From Pusillimonas sp. UBA3987 (GTDB taxonomy: Bacteria > Pseudomonadota > Gammaproteobacteria > Burkholderiales > Burkholderiaceae_B): a stretch of 34,378 nucleotides of DNA. A model generated the notes under the pieces. It made no database searches, was not told the origin of the DNA, and worked only from the letters and a program-made list of their open reading frames with translations. The DNA lies in the NCBI GenBank assembly GCA_002384935.1, contig DGCD01000021.1, positions 186,357 through 220,734 of the forward strand, in the 5' to 3' direction. Both the position numbers and the translations under genes were made by a program. The stretch's first letter is position 1. Every line of letters begins with the position of its first letter. Of the stretch, positions 1 through 7,239 are shown piece after piece.

Positions 1-2
1 CG

Positions 3-986
3 ATCGGGCTTTTAATTGGCGCGATCCTGGCCCTGGCAAGCCTGGCTCAACGCAATGAGCTGGTCATATTGCGGGTGTCAGGTGTCAGCGGCATGCGGTT
101 ACTGCGCATGCTCTGGATCATTACCATACCCTGGGTCGTTGCCGCCTTTTTCCTCTCGGAACTGGTAACCCCGGCGGCAGAGATCAAAGCCAGCGAGGCC
201 ACCTTGCAGCTCATGGGGCGCGCCGGCGGCGGGCGTTTGAACAGTGGCTATTGGTTCAAGGAGGAAGCGCCAAACCAGGGCACCCGCATTATCAATATCT
301 CCGAGCTCAAACCCAATGGCGGGGTCACCGACATTACGCTATACGAGTTTCACCAAGGCCAGGAACTTATTCGTTTCTCGCAAGCGAAGCAGGGCTATTT
401 TGAAAGTGGCACGCTTGTGATGGAAGAAGTGACAGAAACGCAGATCAGCGAAAATGCCATGAGTGCGCTCGATGACGCGACCGCGCCCGATCAACCCTTG
501 ACGACCCTGGAAAAAGTCGCTGAACGAACGATCACCACCAGTTTGACGCCGGAGCGCCTGATCGCCCGCATATTGACCCCTGAACGCATGTCAATTGCAG
601 TGCTGAATGATTACATTACCTATCTTGAAGCCAACAATCTTCAAACCAACCGCCAAATCGTGGCGCTATGGCGCAAGCTTGCCTATCCATTCACGCTTTT
701 GGTGATGATCACGATTGCCGCCCCCATCGGGTTTATGCAGACCCGGCGCGGCGGAATCGGCGGCAAAGTGTTCATTGGCATCTTGCTGGGCGTGGGCTTT
801 TTCATGGTGAATCAACTTGCCCTGAATGTCGGCATGCTGAGTCGCTGGTCCCCCTGGGTCACAGCGCTGGTTCCCAATATCGCCGCCCTGCTGCTGGCAC
901 TGGCCACCCTTATCTACATGGAAAACAAACATCAGGTCCAGCGTTTTGTGCGCAATTACGGGCCATGGAATAAATCTGCAACATGA
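3..986 (+). CDS. lptG: LPS export permease LptG (5' end outside window)
   Basis: Inner-membrane subunit of the LptB2FG ABC transporter that extracts lipopolysaccharide and feeds it to the LptC-LptA bridge. The reading frame is open from the first bases of the window, so the start lies upstream; a TTG at 69 is internal, not a start. The N-terminal part seen (LAQRNELVILRVSGVS) matches the LptG pattern LAQRSELVVMQASG closely. A periplasmic jellyroll-like segment follows, and then three C-terminal membrane helices after the stretch PFTLLVMITIAAPIGF. LptG is preferred to LptF because of the LAQRxELV motif. lptF is probably just upstream. The stop overlaps the apaH start by 4 bases (ATGA), which suggests translational coupling. 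Confidence 0.9.
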   Translation: MGLLIGAILALASLAQRNELVILRVSGVSGMRLLRMLWIITIPWVVAAFFLSELVTPAAEIKASEATLQLMGRAGGGRLNSGYWFKEEAPNQGTRIINISELKPNGGVTDITLYEFHQGQELIRFSQAKQGYFESGTLVMEEVTETQISENAMSALDDATAPDQPLTTLEKVAERTITTSLTPERLIARILTPERMSIAVLNDYITYLEANNLQTNRQIVALWRKLAYPFTLLVMITIAAPIGFMQTRRGGIGGKVFIGILLGVGFFMVNQLALNVGMLSRWSPWVTALVPNIAALLLALATLIYMENKHQVQRFVRNYGPWNKSAT

Positions 987-1843
987 GTCTTACCCCTGCT
1001 TCCTCATTTACAACCCCCACGTGGGTCATCGGTGATATACAAGGATGTTGTTCGGCATTGGAGCAATTACTGGCGCATCCGACGATCGCCGCTGATCACG
1101 ATGCGCACTTCTGGTTTGCCGGTGACATTGTCAATCGCGGCCCCCGTTCCCTGGACACCGTGCGCCACATTATGAGTATGGGCCAGAAAGCCACTACGGT
1201 TTTGGGCAATCACGACCTGAACTTGCTTGCGGTGGCGGCCGGCGTGCGCAAACCCGGCAAGTCGGACACCATTGCGGATATTCTGGGCGCTCCCGACGCC
1301 GACGAGATTATCAAATGGTTGCGTCATCGGCCAATGGCCCATTATGAACACAACCATTTGCTTGTCCACGCCGGTGTACTCGCACCCTGGACCTTGAAGC
1401 AAACAATGGCACTGGCGGGCGAAGTCGAGCAAGCGTTGCAATCGAAGCATTGGCGTCAACATGTAGAGAAAATGTATGGCAACGAGCCTGATCGCTGGCG
1501 CGACGACCTCGGACCAAACAAGCGGATGCGCATTGTTATTAATGCATTAACCCGCATACGTATGTGCGACGTGAAAGGACGCATGGACCTGACGTATAAG
1601 AATGCGCCGGGTGAAGAAGCACCGGATTACCTGGTGCCCTGGTTTGATGTCCCGAACCGGGCCACGCAGGACACAACGATCGTCTTCGGTCACTGGTCGA
1701 CGCTGGGGCTCATGCTTCGCAAGGATGCTGTTTGCCTGGATACCGGATGTGTTTGGGGCGGCAAGCTTACAGCATTGCGTTTAAACGACCGTAAACTCAT
1801 TCAGGTTGACTGTACCAATCATCAAACGCCCAATTTTGCCTGA
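983..1843 (+). CDS. apaH: Symmetrical bis(5'-nucleosyl)-tetraphosphatase ApaH
   Basis: Cytoplasmic metallophosphoesterase that hydrolyses diadenosine tetraphosphate (Ap4A) to two ADP and can also remove Np4 caps from RNA. The PPP-family motifs appear in order: GDIQGC at about residues 17-22, GDIVNRGP at 47-54 and GNHD at 75-78. The late motifs FGHW and DTGCVWGG are also present. The first motif has Gln where E. coli has His (GDVHGC); as far as I recall this variant is common in ApaH of beta- and gammaproteobacteria, so it is not taken as a defect. The length of 286 aa is normal. It overlaps lptG by 4 bases and is convergent with plsC, with 25 bp between them. Confidence 0.95.
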   Translation: MSLTPASSFTTPTWVIGDIQGCCSALEQLLAHPTIAADHDAHFWFAGDIVNRGPRSLDTVRHIMSMGQKATTVLGNHDLNLLAVAAGVRKPGKSDTIADILGAPDADEIIKWLRHRPMAHYEHNHLLVHAGVLAPWTLKQTMALAGEVEQALQSKHWRQHVEKMYGNEPDRWRDDLGPNKRMRIVINALTRIRMCDVKGRMDLTYKNAPGEEAPDYLVPWFDVPNRATQDTTIVFGHWSTLGLMLRKDAVCLDTGCVWGGKLTALRLNDRKLIQVDCTNHQTPNFA

Positions 1844-1868
1844 TAACTTTGGCTCTTCAGGTTAAGCG

Positions 1869-2645
1869 CTACGCCGCCAAAGGTTGTTTTTCGACATCGG
1901 GCTCCAAGTCGCGTGTTACTGCTGTTCGAATCTGTTCGCGCACATAATCAGCAACACGCGCGCGCCCCCCTTCGTAACACTCAACGGGCACGGTCGGCAT
2001 GAATTCAACTTCCACCATCGCGCCTGTCGTTCCCAATAAAACCCATAAGTTGTGAACGAGGCTTTCATGACCCACAAACGCCAGATAATCGCTGCGCTGG
2101 CCTTTATGAAAGAAGCGCAACGCAACGGGCTGGATCGTAATACCTGCCCGAACCGGTGGCTCAAATAAACTGGAATGAAACGGCAGGACATCGAAACCGC
2201 GACTGGTCGTTCCTTCCGCAAACAGGCCAATGACCAGGCCCTGGTCGAACATTTTCTGCATATCGACACCCACCTGGCGCACCGAATTTCGTTGACTGCG
2301 GTTCACAAAAATCGTGCCCACCTTGGCAACCAGCCAGCCAATCACAGGCCAATCGCGGATTTCACTTTTAGCGATAAATGCCACACAGCGCACGCTAGCC
2401 AACACGTAAATATCGATCCATGAAACGTGGTTGGCCACCCAAAGCGCCGAACCCTGAAGGGTCGGCTTACCCAGCACATTTACCTTCACCCCGCACAAAA
2501 ACATCAGGGCACCCGACCAACGATGGTTCATCGCATTACGCACGCCAACCGAAATGAACGGGTAAACAAGCGCAACGCAAACCAGACATGAAACCAGCCA
2601 GATCAACACCAGCGGAAACCGGATCGAAAACAAAATAAAACGCAA
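1869..2645 (-). CDS. plsC: 1-acyl-sn-glycerol-3-phosphate acyltransferase (PlsC family)
   Basis: Membrane-associated acyltransferase expected to transfer an acyl chain to lysophosphatidic acid in phospholipid synthesis. A hydrophobic N-terminus (residues about 3-35) is followed by the family catalytic motif HX4D (H73-D78 in NHVSWID) and the substrate motif FAEGTTSRG at about 142-150. The start is a TTG placed 5 bases after an AGAGG sequence, 9 bases downstream of the ruvX stop, so it is probably the last gene of the leftward rubredoxin-yqgE-ruvX-plsC run. A lyso-ornithine-lipid acyltransferase (OlsA) has the same motifs, so the exact acceptor is not certain. Confidence 0.85.
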   Translation of the reverse strand: MRFILFSIRFPLVLIWLVSCLVCVALVYPFISVGVRNAMNHRWSGALMFLCGVKVNVLGKPTLQGSALWVANHVSWIDIYVLASVRCVAFIAKSEIRDWPVIGWLVAKVGTIFVNRSQRNSVRQVGVDMQKMFDQGLVIGLFAEGTTSRGFDVLPFHSSLFEPPVRAGITIQPVALRFFHKGQRSDYLAFVGHESLVHNLWVLLGTTGAMVEVEFMPTVPVECYEGGRARVADYVREQIRTAVTRDLEPDVEKQPLAA

Positions 2646-2654
2646 AACGACCTC

Positions 2655-3059
2655 TTATTCAAGCGAGCCCAGCGCATCCAGGTAGCGCTGTAAAATAACA
2701 GCCGCAGCCATGGCATCGTCGGGGGCATGACTACCCAGTAAAGCTTGCGCCTCAAGACTGGAGCCCCTCTCATCCACCAACTGCACATTAATATCAAAGC
2801 GTCCATTCAACTGATTGGCAAACCGCCGACACGCCCGCGACGCCTCTTGTTCCTGGCCGTCAATTGTAAGCGGCAAACCCACAATCAACTGATCGGGTTG
2901 CCATTCCTCAAGCAAAGCAGCAATCTGACTGAACCGTTCTACCCGTGTTTTAGGAAGCAATATCGTCAGCGGACGGGCCTGGCGGGTCAGGCTGTTGCCT
3001 ACCGCCACGCCGATCTTCTTCTGGCCAAAATCAAATGCCAGCAGAACCTGTTCAGGCAT
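2655..3059 (-). CDS. ruvX: Putative Holliday junction resolvase / pre-16S rRNA nuclease YqgF (RuvX)
   Basis: Small RNase H-fold nuclease; in E. coli the homologue YqgF matures the 5' end of 16S rRNA. Family landmarks are visible: an N-terminal FDFGxKxIGVAVG strand with the catalytic Asp, VGLPLTIDG in the middle, VDERGSSLEA (usually DERLST/SS) and a C-terminal DAMAAAVILQRYL carrying the last acidic residue. The 134-aa length is typical. Its ATG lies inside the 3' end of yqgE (8-base overlap), the usual yqgE-yqgF arrangement in proteobacteria, so the two are almost certainly co-translated. Confidence 0.93.
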   Translation of the reverse strand: MPEQVLLAFDFGQKKIGVAVGNSLTRQARPLTILLPKTRVERFSQIAALLEEWQPDQLIVGLPLTIDGQEQEASRACRRFANQLNGRFDINVQLVDERGSSLEAQALLGSHAPDDAMAAAVILQRYLDALGSLE

Positions 3060-3636
3060 GCCCCGCTACACCCGTAAGCATCGACGAGTGAATACCCAAA
3101 GCACCCAGCGCCGCTTCATAACGCCCTTCGTGCGGTAAATCAAAAATAACGGCTGGGCCAGCCTCTACATTTAACCAGGCGTTCTGCGCAAGCTCGCTTT
3201 CAAGCTGGCCAGTACCCCACCCGGCATAACCCAGGGTTACCAAAAACTGTTCCGGCCCTTCGCCCTTGGCAATATCTTCCAGCACGTCACGCGAAGTGGT
3301 GAGCTTGAACTCGCCCAAGTCGATGGTTGAGGCATACGTCTTGTGCACCGGCGTATGCAAGACAAAACCACGGTCGGTATGCACCGGACCACCATAATAA
3401 ACAACCTGGTCTCCTGCCGTTTCGGACCTGAGCTCAAGCCCAAGCCGTTCAAACATATCGGCCAGGGTAATGTCACTGGGACGATTCACAATTAATCCCA
3501 ACGCACCCTCGGTGTTGTGCTCGCATAAAAACACAACACTATGAGCCCACTCACCCATATCCATGCCTGGCATTGCCAGCAGGAATTGTTTGGACAAGTC
3601 GACGCTCAGTTCATTCTTGAGTTGTATTGATGCCAT
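3052..3636 (-). CDS. yqgE: YqgE/AlgH family protein (UPF0301)
   Basis: Soluble protein of the conserved YqgE/AlgH family, whose biochemical role is unsettled (the Pseudomonas AlgH homologue affects alginate gene expression). Recognised by the family core: FLLAMPGM near the N-terminus, then a GALGLIVNRP strand, the YYGGPV segment with the following RGFVLHT, and GYAGWGTGQLE towards the end. The length of 194 aa is typical. It is the second gene of the leftward run, 41 bases after rubredoxin, and overlaps ruvX by 8 bases. Confidence 0.92.
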   Translation of the reverse strand: MASIQLKNELSVDLSKQFLLAMPGMDMGEWAHSVVFLCEHNTEGALGLIVNRPSDITLADMFERLGLELRSETAGDQVVYYGGPVHTDRGFVLHTPVHKTYASTIDLGEFKLTTSRDVLEDIAKGEGPEQFLVTLGYAGWGTGQLESELAQNAWLNVEAGPAVIFDLPHEGRYEAALGALGIHSSMLTGVAGHA

Positions 3637-3677
3637 GACCCGCCCTCCTGGACTGTTTAAAATTCAAGCATTTGTGC

Positions 3678-3842
3678 TTAGACTTCCATCATTTCAAAAT
3701 CTTCCTTTCGCGCCCCGCACTCAGGGCAGACCCAGTTGGGTGGCACGTCTTCCCAACGCGTGCCTGGCGCAATTCCCTCTTCTGGCAGTCCCGCCTCCTC
3801 ATCATATATCCAACCGCAGATTAGGCACATCCATGTACGCAT
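3678..3842 (-). CDS. Rubredoxin
   Basis: A 54-aa protein, short enough to be easily missed. It reads MRTWMCLICGWIYDE at the start and contains two Cys-X2-Cys pairs (C6/C9 in CLICG and C39/C42 in CPECG), the four ligands of a mononuclear Fe-S4 centre, plus the family residues around NWVCPECGA. Rubredoxins carry single electrons, for example to alkane hydroxylases or oxygen/peroxide reductases; nothing nearby identifies the partner. The start ATG at 3842 has only a weak ribosome binding site (GTGAG). It is upstream of yqgE on the same strand and divergent from the ThiD-like gene. Confidence 0.93.
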   Translation of the reverse strand: MRTWMCLICGWIYDEEAGLPEEGIAPGTRWEDVPPNWVCPECGARKEDFEMMEV

Positions 3843-3950
3843 AACTTTTGTTACTCACTGAAAATTTCGTTTGGGTCACCAATAAGCGGGACCGTTCCTA
3901 TAGAATGGGGTCAATATTATTTATCGCAATAGTAAAGCGTTTTTTGATTC

Positions 3951-4748
3951 GTGTTTGAAACCTCGCCTCCACTCGTTCTCCTATACGGCCCCTTCGACCC
4001 CAGCGGCTCAGGCTGTCTGCCGGCCGACGCCATTACATGCAGCGTGCTGGGTGCACACGCATTAAGCGCGATTACGGCGCTACACATACAAGACACGGCA
4101 AATATCGAAGACATCCAGGCAATTTCACCGGAAGTCATCGACGATCAGGCCCGCTGTCTGTTGGAAGACATGCATGTCCAAGCCATAAAGGCAGGTCCAC
4201 TCTACACCACCGACGCAGTACGCGTGTTGGCGCAAATCGCCGCAGACTACCCCGACGTCCCTTTGCTACTGCAGCTTCACACCCCACCGCAAGCGCTGCA
4301 AAGCGATGACTTCGAGCCTGATGACGCCATTAGCGCCACATTTGAACTGTTGTTGCCTCAGGCCGATCTGGTATTTGTAGACGACAGCGTACTCGCGCAA
4401 TGGGTGGCCGACGGCCTGCTACCTCGTCGCAACGCCTCACCGGCCAAAACCCTCATGCAATTCGGTGCGAAATGGGTAATGACCACCGGCGCCGAATTGC
4501 GTCCTGGGCAACGGGCTTATGTTTTGCACGGACCAGAGCAAACTGTCATTAACTGGCCATGGATACCACCGATCTCGCGGGTCAGCAATCAGAATGGTCC
4601 TCTGGCCTGTGCGCTCGCCGTCGAGCTTGCCCGCGGCCGCTCTGTACCCGAAGCCGCCGAATCGGCGCTAAAACTGGCAGCGCCATTAACGGCCCGCACG
4701 TTTCGACCCGGTATGGGCGCACAACTTTTTAACCGCTCTACGTCATGA
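3951..4748 (+). CDS. thiD: ThiD-like hydroxymethylpyrimidine kinase, catalytic motif degenerate
   Basis: A ribokinase-fold protein of the ThiD (HMP/HMP-P kinase) family. The N-terminal motif is kept in altered form: GPFDPSGSG followed by ADAIT, against the usual GSDPSGGAGIQAD, then LGAHALSAITAL. The C-terminal motif that carries the catalytic Cys or Asp in an anion hole (HGTGC) is absent; the aligned stretch reads VSNQNGPLACALAVELA. The start is GTG at 3951, with no strong ribosome binding site. The stop overlaps thiE by 4 bases. Position next to thiE supports a thiamine role, but whether it still phosphorylates HMP is doubtful from the sequence. At 265 aa the length is normal. Confidence 0.75.
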   Translation: MFETSPPLVLLYGPFDPSGSGCLPADAITCSVLGAHALSAITALHIQDTANIEDIQAISPEVIDDQARCLLEDMHVQAIKAGPLYTTDAVRVLAQIAADYPDVPLLLQLHTPPQALQSDDFEPDDAISATFELLLPQADLVFVDDSVLAQWVADGLLPRRNASPAKTLMQFGAKWVMTTGAELRPGQRAYVLHGPEQTVINWPWIPPISRVSNQNGPLACALAVELARGRSVPEAAESALKLAAPLTARTFRPGMGAQLFNRSTS

Positions 4749-5395
4749 CCTCCTCTTTGAATTTTCCCCGCGGCTTGTACGGCATTACGCCCGAGTGGTC
4801 TGATTTTGAAAAACTTACCCGTGCTGTCGAGCAGGCGGCCGAGGGCGGACTGGTTGCTTTACAGTGGCGACAAAAGTCCATAACCGGACACGAAGCCATC
4901 GACAAGGCGGGGCGGCTGAAGGAAATATGCCGCAGCCTGGGCATCACATTTATCGTGAACGACAGCATTGAGCTGGCCTTGGCGGTAAACGCCGACGGCG
5001 TTCATCTGGGACGCGAAGATGGCGACCCGGGCAGCGCGCGCCAGCGTATGGGCACAAACAAGCTGATTGGCTTGTCGTGCTACAACGAATCAGTACGTGC
5101 CCAACAGGCCCTGGACATGGGTTTTGACTACGTTGCATTCGGTGCGGTTTACCCTTCAAGCGTTAAACCCAATGCGGTCAGGGCCGACCTTGATCTGTTT
5201 AAGTCGTTTCGTGCCTCACCCAATGCATTGCCCGCCAAGCAACCGGGTATTGTCGCCATCGGCGGCATCACACCTGAAAATGCAGCCCCCGTTATTGGCG
5301 CGGGCGCAACCAGCGTGGCCGTTATTAACGGCCTTTTCGACGCTGCCGATATCCGTCACCAGGCCCAACAGTTCAGCCGCCTTTTCAACGCCTGA
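4745..5395 (+). CDS. thiE: Thiamine phosphate synthase ThiE
   Basis: Cytoplasmic TIM-barrel enzyme that joins HMP pyrophosphate and the thiazole phosphate carboxylate to make thiamine monophosphate. Seen: QWRQK (residues 40-44, family QYREK), NDSIELALAVNADGVHLG (family ND...DLALAxxADGVHLG), GLSCYNE, DYVAFGAVYPSSVK (family DYxxxGPVFPTxTK) and VAIGGIT near the C-terminus, the phosphate-binding loop. Length of 216 aa is typical. Coupled to the upstream ThiD-like gene by an ATGA overlap and followed after 108 bases by hemL. No TPP riboswitch was recognised upstream of the pair. Confidence 0.92.
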   Translation: MTSSLNFPRGLYGITPEWSDFEKLTRAVEQAAEGGLVALQWRQKSITGHEAIDKAGRLKEICRSLGITFIVNDSIELALAVNADGVHLGREDGDPGSARQRMGTNKLIGLSCYNESVRAQQALDMGFDYVAFGAVYPSSVKPNAVRADLDLFKSFRASPNALPAKQPGIVAIGGITPENAAPVIGAGATSVAVINGLFDAADIRHQAQQFSRLFNA

Positions 5396-5406
5396 CATCC
5401 TCTCAA

Positions 5407-5440
5407 GCCAACCGACGCGGTCATCTTACCTTCGGTTGGC
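5407..5440 (+). terminator. Hairpin between thiE and hemL
   Basis: A perfect 9-bp stem, GCCAACCGA at 5407-5415 with TCGGTTGGC at 5432-5440, and a 16-base loop, starts 11 bases after the thiE stop. There is no T-run behind it, so it is not a clear intrinsic terminator; it could be an mRNA 3'-end stabiliser or part of the hemL leader. A -10-like TATACT follows at 5454-5459. Confidence 0.4.
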
Positions 5441-5503
5441 GTCAGCACCGGCTTATACTTTATGCTTTAACGGTTTTGTTTCAATAATTCAGCCCAATTC
5501 ATT

Positions 5504-6781
5504 ATGCCCCGTAATAACGAACTATTCGATCGTGCCTGTAAAACCATCCCTGGCGGCGTCAACTCACCTGTCCGGGCTTTCCGTTCCGTGGGTGGCGTCC
5601 CCCGATTCATCAAACGCGCTCAAGGACCCTATGTCTGGGATGCAGAAGATACCCAATACATTGACTATGTAGGCTCCTGGGGGCCGGCCATTCTCGGGCA
5701 TGCTCATCCCGAGGTTATCGACGCCGTTCAAAAAGCCGCGGTCAATGGCCTGTCGTTCGGCGCGCCGTCTGAAGGCGAAATTGAAATTGCCGAAGCCATC
5801 GCAGCACGTTTGCCCTCTATCGAGAAGGTGCGCCTGGTCAGTTCCGGCACGGAAGCCACGATGAGTGCCATTCGACTCGCCCGTGGCTATACTGGGCGCT
5901 CAAAAATCATCAAGTTTGAAGGCTGTTACCACGGGCACGCCGATAGCCTGCTGGTAAAAGCTGGTTCGGGCATGCTGACTTTTGGCAACCCCACCTCGGC
6001 CGGTGTGCCGCAAGAGTTCGTCCAACACACCATCGTGCTCGATTTCAACCGGCCAGACTCGGTAAAAGCCGCATTCGAACAACAAGGCAACGACATTGCC
6101 TGCGTTATTGTCGAACCCATTGCCGGCAACATGAATCTTGTGAAGCCCGCACCGGGATTCCTTGAAACCCTGCGTGAGCTTTGCACACAGTACGGCGCAT
6201 TGCTGGTCTTTGACGAAGTCATGACCGGGTTTCGTGTTGGCCCGCAAGGAGTACAAGGCTTAACCGGCGTCACGCCCGATATCACAACCCTGGCAAAAGT
6301 CATTGGCGGGGGCATGCCGGTAGGGGCATTTGGAGGCCGTGGCGACATCATGGATTACGTTGCGCCGCTGGGTCCGGTTTATCAGGCAGGAACGCTATCG
6401 GGCAATCCGGTTGCGGTCGCAGCCGGGCTGGTCACACTGAAACTCCTGGCTGAACCAGGCTTCTACGACAAACTTGAACAGCAAACCCGCAAGCTTACGC
6501 AAGGTTTATGCGAACAGGCGAAAGCGGCCGGCGTGCCGTTCAGCGCCGACTGCGTGGGTGGGATGTTTGGCTTATATTTCCGCGACACTGTTCCAGGCAG
6601 TTTCAGCGAAGTTTCAGACTGCGATATCGACCGTTTCAAACGGTTCTTCCATGGCATGCTCGACCAAGGCATTTATTTCGCTCCCTCGGCTTTCGAGGCA
6701 GGGTTCGTATCATCGACCCACACCGATGAGGTCATTGAACAAACCCTGGCAGCCGCGAAAAAAGTTTTTGCCGCGCTGTAA
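5504..6781 (+). CDS. hemL: Glutamate-1-semialdehyde 2,1-aminomutase HemL
   Basis: PLP-dependent enzyme that converts glutamate-1-semialdehyde to 5-aminolevulinate, the C5-route entry to haem and other tetrapyrroles. Characteristic stretches: PGGVNSPVRAF at the N-terminus, SSGTEATMSAIRLAR, YHGHAD, LVFDEVMTGFR and TLAKVIGGGMPVGAFGG. The Schiff-base lysine is residue 265, the same number as in E. coli. The length of 425 aa is normal. The 5' leader of about 100 bases contains a hairpin and a TATACT -10-like box. The gene is convergent with the RidA-like gene, with a single base between the two stops. Confidence 0.97.
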   Translation: MPRNNELFDRACKTIPGGVNSPVRAFRSVGGVPRFIKRAQGPYVWDAEDTQYIDYVGSWGPAILGHAHPEVIDAVQKAAVNGLSFGAPSEGEIEIAEAIAARLPSIEKVRLVSSGTEATMSAIRLARGYTGRSKIIKFEGCYHGHADSLLVKAGSGMLTFGNPTSAGVPQEFVQHTIVLDFNRPDSVKAAFEQQGNDIACVIVEPIAGNMNLVKPAPGFLETLRELCTQYGALLVFDEVMTGFRVGPQGVQGLTGVTPDITTLAKVIGGGMPVGAFGGRGDIMDYVAPLGPVYQAGTLSGNPVAVAAGLVTLKLLAEPGFYDKLEQQTRKLTQGLCEQAKAAGVPFSADCVGGMFGLYFRDTVPGSFSEVSDCDIDRFKRFFHGMLDQGIYFAPSAFEAGFVSSTHTDEVIEQTLAAAKKVFAAL

Positions 6782-6782
6782 T

Positions 6783-7193
6783 TCAGGCAGGCGGCGGCAC
6801 AACCGCCGTTACCTCGATTTCCACGCGTGCGCGGTCCTCGATAAGTGCAGCAACCTCAATGGCGGTCATGGCCGGGAAATTCCGGCCGAGCACCGCGCGG
6901 TATTGCTGACCTATTTCCCGTAACTGAGATGTATATTCTTTCTTATCAACTACGTACCAGGTCATGCGGGTCATGTGCTCCGGTCCGGCCCCGCCCTCCT
7001 TCAGCACGTCGACAATATTCTGCAAGGTTTGCCCAACCTGTTCGGCCAGATTATCGGTTTCAAATTCCTGTTGTGCATTCCAGCCAATCTGGCCACCAAC
7101 AAAAATAATGCGACTGCCTACCTGCATCTCGGCCATTGTGCCGTTTGCATAACCTTTAGGCTCGGCCCAATTGGGAGGTTGAAGAATGTTCAT
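6783..7193 (-). CDS. RidA/YjgF family protein of the aminobenzoyl-CoA cluster
   Basis: A 136-aa member of the Rid (YjgF/YER057c/UK114) superfamily; archetypal RidA hydrolyses reactive enamine/imine intermediates. Start chosen at ATG 7193 (MNILQPPNWAEPKG), which has a GAGG sequence 9 bases upstream; an open frame extends further up but lacks family similarity. Family features: GYANG, FVGGQIGWN, the LQNIVDVLKEGGAG helix and a final VEIEVTAV strand. The catalytic Arg of RidA (PARS in E. coli) is Met here (FPAMT, residues 106-110), so it belongs to a divergent Rid subgroup. As last gene of the operon it may act on an amino/imino ring product of the pathway; that is inference. Confidence 0.85.
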   Translation of the reverse strand: MNILQPPNWAEPKGYANGTMAEMQVGSRIIFVGGQIGWNAQQEFETDNLAEQVGQTLQNIVDVLKEGGAGPEHMTRMTWYVVDKKEYTSQLREIGQQYRAVLGRNFPAMTAIEVAALIEDRARVEIEVTAVVPPPA

Positions 7194-7239
7194 ATTTATT
7201 TGCCTCGTGAAAATGAATGAATAAACCGTTTCAGCCCTT

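Noticed and set aside
983..1843. ApaH with Gln in place of the metal-binding His of the first motif
   Set aside because: GDLQGC/GDIQGC occurs in many ApaH proteins as far as I recall, so it is not treated as loss of function.
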